Below are positions 42,403 through 49,037 of a stretch of 61,925 nucleotides of DNA, piece after piece (positions within the stretch are counted from its first letter, which is position 1; the number at the start of each line of letters is the position of its first letter). A model generated the notes under the pieces. That model was not told where the DNA came from, did not search any database, and saw only the letters and a list, made by a program, of their open reading frames with translations. Position numbers and translations under genes: made by a program. Source of the DNA: Treponema zioleckii (GTDB lineage: Bacteria; Spirochaetota; Spirochaetia; Treponematales; Treponemataceae); contig NZ_JPUF01000012.1 of the NCBI RefSeq assembly GCF_014737315.1, positions 1 through 61,925 of the forward strand, written 5' to 3'.

Positions 42403-43581
42403 ATGGGTACGATTTACGAAAAAGCACTTGAAAAACATGCTGAATGGACAGGCAAAATTTCAACGGAATTGAAAATGCCTCTTGAAACACGGGACGACCT
42501 CTCGCTCGCTTATACGCCGGGCGTTGCTGAACCTTGCCGTCAGATTCACAAGAACCCGGACGATGTTTACAAATACACTTGGAAGGGAAACACGATTGCG
42601 GTCGTTTCGGACGGAACAGCTGTTTTGGGGCTTGGAGACATTGGCCCTGCGGCGGGACTTCCTGTAATGGAAGGAAAGTGCGTTCTTTTTAAACGGTTCG
42701 CAGGTCTTGATGCGGTTCCTCTATGCATTGACACGAAAGATCCTCAGAAAATCATAGAATTCTGCAAGCAGATTGCCCCGACTTTTGGCGGAATCAATCT
42801 GGAAGACATTTCTGCCCCAAGATGCGTGGAAATTGAGCGCACGCTCATCAAAGAGTTGGACATTCCTGTTTTCCATGATGACCAGCACGGAACGGCGATT
42901 GTTGTTACCGCGGCAATTATTAATGCGCTCAAAGTTGCAGGAAAGCGACCTGAGGACTGTACGCTGGTAGTTTCTGGAACAGGCGCGGCTGGTTCTTCGA
43001 TAATTCGTATGCTGCACAAGTTCGGAATCGGAAAAATCTACGGATTCAACATCAACGGAATCGTGATAAAAGATGATTATGAAAAATACGACTTTTTGAC
43101 AAAGGAACTCACCGAAATCACGAATCCTGACAACAAGCGAATGACTTTGAAGGAAGCCATGGTGGGTGCGGACATTTTTGTTGGCGTTTCTGCACCGAAT
43201 CTCGTTAGCGAGGAAATGGTAAAATCAATGGCACCAAAGTCGATTCTTTTTGCAATGGCGAACCCGGAGCCAGAAATCACTTACGAAAAGGCAAAGGCGG
43301 CTGGCGCGTATATTATTGGCACCGGTCGGTCTGACTATCCGAACCAGATAAACAACATCCTTGCGTTCCCTGGACTTTTTAGAGGCGCTTTGGACTGTCG
43401 TGCGAGCAAAATCACTGAGGAAATGAAGATTGCGGCTGCAAAAGGCCTTGCATCTCTCGTTTCGGCTGAGGAACTTTCGCCTGACATGATTATTCCTTCG
43501 GCATTTGACGAGCGCGTTGCGAAAGTCGTTGCAAAAGCTGTTGCGGATGAGGCTCGTCGGTCGGGACTTGCAAGAATTTAA
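42403..43581 (+). CDS. NAD(P)-dependent malic enzyme
   Basis: A 392-residue short-type malic enzyme that converts malate to pyruvate and CO2 with reduction of NAD or NADP. Motifs seen are LAYTPGVAEPC, GLGDIGPAAGLPVMEGK, PVFHDDQHGTA (metal and substrate site) and the dinucleotide-binding VVSGTGAAGSSI. The length matches the small form without a phosphotransacetylase-like tail. There is no ribosome site and a -10 box lies 8 nt before the ATG, so the mRNA may be leaderless. The coenzyme preference cannot be told. A GGGCATCTC hairpin element follows. Confidence 0.92.
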   Translation: MGTIYEKALEKHAEWTGKISTELKMPLETRDDLSLAYTPGVAEPCRQIHKNPDDVYKYTWKGNTIAVVSDGTAVLGLGDIGPAAGLPVMEGKCVLFKRFAGLDAVPLCIDTKDPQKIIEFCKQIAPTFGGINLEDISAPRCVEIERTLIKELDIPVFHDDQHGTAIVVTAAIINALKVAGKRPEDCTLVVSGTGAAGSSIIRMLHKFGIGKIYGFNINGIVIKDDYEKYDFLTKELTEITNPDNKRMTLKEAMVGADIFVGVSAPNLVSEEMVKSMAPKSILFAMANPEPEITYEKAKAAGAYIIGTGRSDYPNQINNILAFPGLFRGALDCRASKITEEMKIAAAKGLASLVSAEELSPDMIIPSAFDERVAKVVAKAVADEARRSGLARI

Positions 43582-43607
43582 AAATTCGGAATGACGATTT
43601 TAAATAT

Positions 43608-43643
43608 GGGCATCTCTAAAAATTGAAGTTTTTAGAGGTTCCC
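43608..43643. repeat. GGGCATCTCTAAAAA hairpin element, copy 2
   Basis: GGGCATCTCTAAAAA pairs with TTTTTAGAGGTTCCC around a short loop, with one mismatch and one wobble. It matches the element at 13009-13044 and lies between malic enzyme and ddl. The 12 bases before it end in GGAATGAC, like the edge of the GTCATTC family. Confidence 0.7.
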
Positions 43644-43660
43644 GCATAAGAAGGAAAAAT

Positions 43661-44791
43661 ATGAAAGTAGCATTGATTTACGGCGGAAAATCTGGCGAGC
43701 ATGAAATTTCGCTGGTTTCTGCGGCGGCAGTTGCCCGAAACATTGATTCATCAAACGAAATTGTTTTGATTGCGATTACAAAAAGCGGAAAATGGTATCT
43801 TCAGGATTCTGGCGAGCTTTTGAGAATCAAAAATGATGAGAAGGCTCACTTTGAGATTAAGGAAGATGCGTCTAAAGAGGTTTGCGTGGTTCCTGCAGGC
43901 GGCACGGAGCGCACTTTTAAGGTTGGAAACGAGACTTTGGGCGTTGACGTTGTGTTTCCGGTTCTGCACGGAACTTATGGCGAGGACGGAACGATTCAGG
44001 GACTTTTTGAGATGGTCGATGTTCCTTATGTTGGCTGCTCTACCCTTGCAAGCGCAATTACGATGGACAAAGAAAAGACAAAGGCTGCTCTCGCTCAGGC
44101 GGGCATTCCTGTAGTTCCTGGAATTTGCGTTCGCCGTTCGGATTTGGCAGATTCAAATCGATACGACGAGATTCTTGAGGAGGCTCAGGAAAAACTCGGA
44201 TTCCCGATGTTCGTAAAACCGTGTTCGGCTGGTTCTAGCGACGGTGCGACTCGTGCCGCTGATTTGAGGCACTTGAACGGTGCGATTATTGAGGCGTTCA
44301 AATGGGACGACAAGATTTTGATTGAGAAGGCGATTAACGCTCGCGAAATTGAGTGTTCCGTAACCGGAAATCCTACGACTTACGACGGCAAAAATGATTT
44401 TGAAAAGCTTACCGCCTATGGTCCGGGAGAAATTGCTCCAAAGCACGAATTCTACGATTACGACGCTAAATACAACGACCCAGACGGCGCGGATCTTTTG
44501 ATTCCTGCGGCTTTGCCGGAAGACAAACTTGAAGGCGTTCGCGTGCTTGCAAAGAAAGCTTTTGCGGCGTTGGATTTGTGCGGATTGAGCCGAGTTGACT
44601 TTTTTATCGATAAAGACGACGGCTACATCTACCTGAACGAAATCAACACGATGCCGGGATTTACCTCAATAAGCATGTTCCCTAAAATGTGCGGAAAATT
44701 CGGCCTGGATTTTACTTCTCTCACAACGCTTTTAATGAACGAAGCCGTTGCGCGTTTTAAGGCGACAAGAAATTTGCAGACTTCGAGATAA
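43661..44791 (+). CDS. ddl: D-alanine-D-alanine ligase
   Basis: This ATP-grasp enzyme joins two D-alanines for the end of the peptidoglycan stem peptide. The N-terminus VALIYGGKSGEHEISLVSA, the core VFPVLHGTYGEDGTIQGL, the phosphate loop KPCSAGSSDG and the metal site LNEINTMPGFTSISMFPKM are all typical. The length of 376 residues is normal. GAAGGA precedes the ATG. It is separated by a hairpin element from malic enzyme and is not clustered with murE, which lies 33 kb away. Depsipeptide (lactate) specificity is not expected from the overall match, but I did not resolve the selecting residue. Confidence 0.93.
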   Translation: MKVALIYGGKSGEHEISLVSAAAVARNIDSSNEIVLIAITKSGKWYLQDSGELLRIKNDEKAHFEIKEDASKEVCVVPAGGTERTFKVGNETLGVDVVFPVLHGTYGEDGTIQGLFEMVDVPYVGCSTLASAITMDKEKTKAALAQAGIPVVPGICVRRSDLADSNRYDEILEEAQEKLGFPMFVKPCSAGSSDGATRAADLRHLNGAIIEAFKWDDKILIEKAINAREIECSVTGNPTTYDGKNDFEKLTAYGPGEIAPKHEFYDYDAKYNDPDGADLLIPAALPEDKLEGVRVLAKKAFAALDLCGLSRVDFFIDKDDGYIYLNEINTMPGFTSISMFPKMCGKFGLDFTSLTTLLMNEAVARFKATRNLQTSR

Positions 44792-44872
44792 ATTCTATTG
44801 AAGAAGAAATGAAAATTCTGTAAACTTATAGGGCTTTTACGGAATCACCGAATGCAAGGAGATGAAAACACT

Positions 44873-45079
44873 ATGGCAACTATTGTAGTTGATGATTCAG
44901 AGAATCTCGAAAAAGCAATTAAACGTTTTAAACGCATGGTTGAAAAAGAAGGAATTATCCGCGAATTCAAAAAGCGTGAATATTTCGTAAAACCATCTGC
45001 TACTCTTCACCAGAAGAAAACAACTCTTGAGCGCAAACAGTTGAACAAGAGACGCAAGGCAGAAAGAAAAGATTACTAG
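44873..45079 (+). CDS. rpsU: Ribosomal protein S21
   Basis: A 68-residue basic small-subunit ribosomal protein: ATIVVDDSENLEKAIKRFKR at the N-terminus, then Lys/Arg-rich helices (RRKAERKDY at the end). It helps mRNA pairing with the 3' end of 16S rRNA during initiation. The ATG at 44873 follows AAGGAG at a slightly long distance; an upstream ATG at 44852 would overlap the ribosome site. A strong terminator follows. S21 is relevant here because several neighbours seem to have leaderless mRNAs while most genes keep strong anti-16S sites. Confidence 0.95.
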   Translation: MATIVVDDSENLEKAIKRFKRMVEKEGIIREFKKREYFVKPSATLHQKKTTLERKQLNKRRKAERKDY

Positions 45080-45107
45080 TCCTAAAACTTAAATCTTAGA
45101 TTTGCGA

Positions 45108-45140
45108 AAAGCTCCCGATTTTCGGGGGCTTTATTTTTTT
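45108..45140 (+). terminator. rpsU terminator
   Basis: The stem AAAGCTCCCGA/TCGGGGGCTTT with one wobble is followed by ATTTTTTT. Further palindromes (TCCAAATGG-TA-CCATTTGGA type and a poly-A/poly-T stem) fill 45155-45235. Confidence 0.9.
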
Positions 45141-45275
45141 GCTGCGTAAAAATCCAAATGGTATACCATTTGGACGGTTGATAAGACCGCCCAAAAAAAT
45201 CAAACTACGCTTCGCTCGTTTTGATTTTTTAGGATTATCTATTTTTTGTGGCTCTCGGAGCTTAAAGGAGTTTGA

Positions 45276-45716
45276 ATGAAAAAAATATTGATGTTGCTGG
45301 CCATGACTTTTGTGTTGTCACTAGGTTTTGCGGATGATATTGATTTGGATGATATCGACTTAACTTTTACAGACGAAAACAATGGAATTTCGCTTTCTAT
45401 TCCTGCTGGGAACGGGGAGTTTAAACAGATTTTCGATCCTGATGGGGATTCTAGTTTCACTTTAGTAGACGCAAACAATGATGGGTATTTAGATATAAAA
45501 GGGTATTGCCCATTGGGCAGTGGTTCTATGGGGAGCTGTTATCATCTTTATATATATAACCCAAAGGAAAAAAAGTTTGAAAACCCTGAAGAGTTTTATA
45601 ATCTAGAAATTCATGGAGATGGAACCATTACGAGTTCGTCAAGTTCTAATTCTATGGGCTCTGCCGTAACTTCTACAAAATACAAATGGGATGGAAGAAA
45701 ATTCAAGAAAATATAA
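45276..45716 (+). CDS. Secreted acidic protein with EF-hand-like loops, cut short by TAA
   Basis: A 146-residue exported protein with a signal peptide (MKKILMLLAMTFVLSLGFA). Asp-rich segments DIDLDDIDLTF and loops DPDGDSS and DANNDGYLDIKG resemble calcium-binding DxNxDGxxD motifs. AAGGAG precedes the ATG. After the TAA at 45714 the same frame stays open for 56 codons and reads like protein to 45884, so the gene is probably a longer one interrupted by a single stop codon, or is read through. No family is recognised. The function is unknown. Confidence 0.6.
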   Translation: MKKILMLLAMTFVLSLGFADDIDLDDIDLTFTDENNGISLSIPAGNGEFKQIFDPDGDSSFTLVDANNDGYLDIKGYCPLGSGSMGSCYHLYIYNPKEKKFENPEEFYNLEIHGDGTITSSSSSNSMGSAVTSTKYKWDGRKFKKI

Positions 45717-45884
45717 AGTTATAACAATTATGACTGCGGTTCTGTCAGATACGGAAAATCTACGGTATATGATGGAAGTAGTCCAAATGGAAAAGTAAAG
45801 TATTATAAAGATTCCGGTAACGGTAAAAACGAAGTTTCAAAGCAGGAATTTGAAAATATGCTTCGAAAATTCGGGCATATGTAA
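45717..45884 (+). pseudogene. In-frame continuation of the secreted protein gene
   Basis: Directly after the TAA the frame continues SYNNYDCGSVRYGKSTVYDG, then KVKYYKDSGNGKNEVSKQEF and ends MLRKFGHM at a second TAA. The DSGNGKNEVSKQEF stretch is EF-hand-like, matching the calcium theme of the first part. It has no start of its own. A nonsense mutation is the simplest reading; readthrough is the alternative. Confidence 0.55.
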
Positions 45885-45970
45885 TTCGGTATTAATCCAC
45901 GCCGATAATAGCGGTTGTTTGCAAATGGTGTCCTGAAATATAGGATGCCATTTTTTTTTATTTCCCAGCC

Positions 45971-46060
45971 CTTAAAAAATGTAAATTTTCCTGCATTTTA
46001 GGTCTGAAAAAATGTAAGAATTCGTTGTTTTTAGGCCCGAAAAAATGTATTCTTGTAAAT
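45971..46060 (+). repeat. 33-bp tandem repeats at the ATPase promoter
   Basis: Units starting at 45971, 46004 and 46037 share CNNAAAAAATGTA near the start and, in the first two, TTTTAGG near the end. The period is exactly 33 bp, about three helical turns. The third unit runs into the ATG, and the promoter is built from the repeat itself. Confidence 0.7.
46025..46053 (+). promoter_or_regulatory. Promoter of the DUF4143 ATPase, leaderless
   Basis: TTGTTT (46025-46030) and TATTCT (46048-46053) are 17 nt apart and the -10 ends 7 nt before the ATG at 46061. No ribosome site is present. Confidence 0.5.
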
Positions 46061-47353
46061 ATGCAAAGATTCATAGTCGAAAAATTAAAAGAATGGAAAG
46101 AAAGCCCATCTCGTAAGCCGCTTGTTCTTATGGGGGCTAGGCAGGTCGGAAAGACCTGGGTGATGAAAGAATTCGGGAGGCTTTTTTACAAAAAGACGGC
46201 GTACATTTCGTTTTATAATAATTCGGCTATGAAGAATCTTTTTGATGCGGATTATGATGTGAAACGGATTCTTCCGGCACTTAGCATTCAGGTCGGTTTT
46301 AACATTACAAGCGAAGACACTCTGATTATTTTCGATGAGATTCAGAACGCACCGAAAGCATTCGAGTCATTAAAATATTTCTGCGAAGAGGCGAGCGAAT
46401 ATCATATAATTGCGGCTGGTTCTCTGTTGGGCGTGGCATTGCATCAAGGTATTTCGTATCCTGTCGGAAAAGTCGATTTGCTCAATCTTTATCCGCTGAG
46501 TTTTAGGGAATATCTGTATGCAGTTGATGAAAAACCTTTGAGCGATGCCCTTCTTACGAAAGATTTTGATTTAATAGACAACTTTGCGCAAAAATATATT
46601 TTCCATTTGAAGAATTATTATTTTGTTGGCGGAATGCCCGAAGTTGTTGAATCGTTCAGGAAAGATTCTGATTACAATAAAGCCCGTTCTATTCAGAATA
46701 CAATCATCGCTCAGTACAGGGGGGATTTCGGTAAGCACGCAGGCGAACGGGAACTTCCGAGAATCAACATGGTTTGGGATTCCATTCCGATGCAGCTTGC
46801 AAAGGAAAATAAAAAATTCTTCTTCGGTAAAATCAAGCATGGGGCAAGAAGCAGCGAATTTGAGGTGGCGATTCAGTGGCTTTGTGACAGCGGGCTTGTC
46901 CAAAAAGTGAGCCGCGTTAATGAGCCTCACATCCCGCTTTCTGCTTATAAGGATTTTTCCGCATACAAACTTTTCGTGATTGACGTGGGGCTTTTGTGCG
47001 CGATGAGTGAAGTTCCGGCGAAGACAATCATAAACGGAAATTCGCTTTTTGTTGAATTCAAAGGGGCGATTACCGAGCAGTTTGTTCAGCAGGAACTTCG
47101 TTCGCAGACCCCGTATGTTCCATATTACTATGGAAGCGAAAGCGCGACTTTTGAGCAGGATTTTTTGATTCAAAAGGAGACGGATGTAGTTCCGATTGAG
47201 GTTAAAGCAGAAACGAATGTGCGCTCGCAAAGTCTCAAAGCATTTTATGACAAATATAAGCCGCCTCTTTCTGTACGCTTCTCTCTTCTTCCTTACAAAA
47301 AACAGGAATGGATGGTGAATATCCCTCTTTATGCTGTCTGCACTTTTGAGTGA
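46061..47353 (+). CDS. AAA ATPase with DUF4143 domain
   Basis: A 430-residue ATPase of the AAA_14/DUF4143 type. Walker A is GARQVGKTWV (about residues 25-34) and Walker B TLIIFDEIQNAPKAF. A sensor-like region YHIIAAGSLLGVALH follows, and the C-terminal DUF4143 domain has GAITEQFVQQELRS and VPIEVKAETNVRSQSLKAF, which resembles a PD-(D/E)XK nuclease fold. These proteins occur in many copies in host-associated bacteria and archaea, but their job is not known; nucleic-acid or defence roles have been proposed. It has a tandem-repeat promoter and no ribosome site. Confidence 0.9.
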   Translation: MQRFIVEKLKEWKESPSRKPLVLMGARQVGKTWVMKEFGRLFYKKTAYISFYNNSAMKNLFDADYDVKRILPALSIQVGFNITSEDTLIIFDEIQNAPKAFESLKYFCEEASEYHIIAAGSLLGVALHQGISYPVGKVDLLNLYPLSFREYLYAVDEKPLSDALLTKDFDLIDNFAQKYIFHLKNYYFVGGMPEVVESFRKDSDYNKARSIQNTIIAQYRGDFGKHAGERELPRINMVWDSIPMQLAKENKKFFFGKIKHGARSSEFEVAIQWLCDSGLVQKVSRVNEPHIPLSAYKDFSAYKLFVIDVGLLCAMSEVPAKTIINGNSLFVEFKGAITEQFVQQELRSQTPYVPYYYGSESATFEQDFLIQKETDVVPIEVKAETNVRSQSLKAFYDKYKPPLSVRFSLLPYKKQEWMVNIPLYAVCTFE

Positions 47354-47373
47354 CGGAGTTTTCTGCTTTGTTT

Positions 47374-48087
47374 TTAGTAATGGCTGTAGCCAATCGAGGC
47401 GGCTTTTTTGTAAAGTTCATTTGCCTTTGCCCTATCTTTTTCAGTTCCGAGGCCTTGTTCGTACATGCTGGCAAGTTTTCGCATGGCGGCTGAGTCATTT
47501 TCTTCGGCGGCTTCGGAAAATATTTCGAAGGCGGTTTTGTAATCTTTTTTTACGCCCCATCCGTTAAAATAACACAGTCCCAGGTTGTTTTTCGCTTCCC
47601 TTCAGCCTAGCTGTATGGCCTCTTCGTAACAAGTTACGGCTTTTTTCAAATCTTGCTTTACGCCTATTCCGTCTTCATACAGCATGCCAAGAAAATGTTG
47701 GGCGGCTCCAATATTCGGAGCTTTTTCAAACCACTTGAAGGCTTTTGTATAATTCTGCTTTGTGCCGTCTCCCCTGCAATAAATTAATCCCAGATTGTAT
47801 GCCGATTCTTCAAGTCCATGCTCGGCGGCCTTTGTAAAATACTTTCGTGCTTTGGAGTAGTTCTCTTCTATGTAATACAAACAGCCCAAATTGTGTTGAA
47901 CGATAGGATTATTGTCTTTTGCGGCAGATTCAACATTTTCTGGAAGGTCTTCGTAATTTACGTCCAATTCAAAAAATTGATTTGCTTCCTTGATTTGCCG
48001 AGACGTTCGTTTTTTAGTAAAACCAAATTTCAGTGTGAGACACACTACAAAAATAATAAAAAGATTAAAAATAAAAGATTTTTTCAT
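47374..48087 (-). pseudogene. Sel1-repeat protein gene interrupted by TGA
   Basis: From the ATG at 48087 the frame encodes a signal anchor (MKKSFIFNLFIIFVVCLTL) and Sel1 repeats such as ARKYFTKAAEHGLEESAYNL and FLGMLYEDGIGVKQDLKKAV. After EEAIQLG the TGA at 47604-47602 stops it. The same frame then runs on as REAKNNLGLCYFNGWGVKKD and ends in KKAASIGYSHY at 47374, two more Sel1 repeats in perfect register. A single nonsense change inside one repeat is inferred. The upstream part (to 47602) could still make a 161-residue protein. Sel1 proteins usually scaffold protein complexes at the envelope. TAGAAT lies 7 nt before the ATG. Confidence 0.75.
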
Positions 48088-48094
48088 GGAACGC

Positions 48095-48124
48095 ATTCTA
48101 GTACTTTTAGCGGCGTGTTTTCAA
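48095..48124 (-). promoter_or_regulatory. Promoter of the Sel1-repeat gene
   Basis: On the minus strand TTGAAA (48124-48119) and TAGAAT (48100-48095) are 18 nt apart, 7 nt before the ATG at 48087; there is no ribosome site. Confidence 0.45.
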
Positions 48125-48216
48125 GGTAATTGTCAACTTGTAAAAAAGCATACCCTTCCCTGCCCGCCATTCGGCTTGTAACATTTTTTTTAGAATTTCT
48201 GCTATCATTTTTTATG

Positions 48217-48233
48217 TGATAGTGATACTATCA
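48217..48233 (+). promoter_or_regulatory. Palindrome upstream of hypB
   Basis: TGATAG-TGATA-CTATCA forms a symmetric site about 80 nt before the hypB ATG, and CTATCA also occurs at 48202-48207. It may be an operator of the hyp operon. It does not match the NikR consensus. Confidence 0.45.
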
Positions 48234-48313
48234 ATGTGAAAGAAAATCTTAAAATCCTTGAAATTGTTGGCAAATTGCCCTTTCAGGGTGACTTTATAAA
48301 AAAGGCGGAAAAT

Positions 48314-48982
48314 ATGTCTGATATTCGCGTTATCGAAGTTAAGGAAAACATTCTTGCCGACAACGACAAAGAGGCTCAGGTTTTGCGCGACAAACTCAAG
48401 TCAAAGAAAACGTTCCTGATGAATCTTATGTCGTCACCGGGTAGCGGAAAGACTACTACATTGCTGCGCACAGTCGAATCCCTAAAAGACAGAATTAAAA
48501 TCGGAATCATGGAAGCTGATATTGATTCAAGTGTGGATGCTGAAACGATGGCTAGAGCTGGAGTCAAGTCGATTCAGCTGCACACTGGCGGAATGTGTCA
48601 TTTGGATGCGGCAATGACCGAGCAAGGCTTAAACGAACTTAAATACGACGATTTGGATTTGGTCGTTCTGGAAAATGTTGGAAATCTTATTTGCCCTGCC
48701 GAGTTTGACACGGGGGCTGCAAAGAACGTTATGATTCTTTCTGTTCCGGAAGGACACGACAAGCCGTTAAAGTATCCGCTCATGTTCAGCAAGGTTGACG
48801 CTCTCATCATCAACAAAATTGACGTTATGCCGTATTTTGATTTTGATATGGAAAAACTTCGCGAATACGTTGGTAAGCTCAACAAGAACGTAAAAATCTT
48901 CCCGATTAGCGCGAAGACTGGCGAAGGCGTTAAAGACTGGACGGACTGGCTTTTGGGCGAAGTGAGCATTCATAATCAGTAA
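48314..48982 (+). CDS. hypB: HypB, nickel-insertion GTPase
   Basis: A 222-residue GTPase that delivers nickel with HypA during maturation of nickel enzymes. The P-loop is SSPGSGKTTTLL; TGGMCHLDA carries the conserved Cys-His metal site at the dimer interface, and ENVGNLICPAEFD and INKIDVMPYFDFD complete the pattern. The N-terminus lacks both the His-rich stretch and the CxxCGC motif found in some HypB proteins, so it would store little nickel itself. The ATG at 48314 has AAGGCGG before it. It heads an operon with a large flavoprotein and hypA. No HypCDEF genes or hydrogenase subunits are in the window. Confidence 0.92.
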   Translation: MSDIRVIEVKENILADNDKEAQVLRDKLKSKKTFLMNLMSSPGSGKTTTLLRTVESLKDRIKIGIMEADIDSSVDAETMARAGVKSIQLHTGGMCHLDAAMTEQGLNELKYDDLDLVVLENVGNLICPAEFDTGAAKNVMILSVPEGHDKPLKYPLMFSKVDALIINKIDVMPYFDFDMEKLREYVGKLNKNVKIFPISAKTGEGVKDWTDWLLGEVSIHNQ

Positions 48983-49037
48983 AACAAAACGGTCATTTAG
49001 CGAAGTCAAAATGACAATTTTTAGAGGTACAAAAAAA

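Noticed and set aside
45276-45716. Dockerin domain
   Set aside because: Only single DxNxDGxxD-like loops are present, without the paired dockerin repeats and with no cohesin nearby.
47602-47604. TGA in the Sel1 gene as selenocysteine
   Set aside because: No downstream selenocysteine-insertion hairpin is evident, and Sel1 repeats do not use a redox residue there; a nonsense change is simpler.
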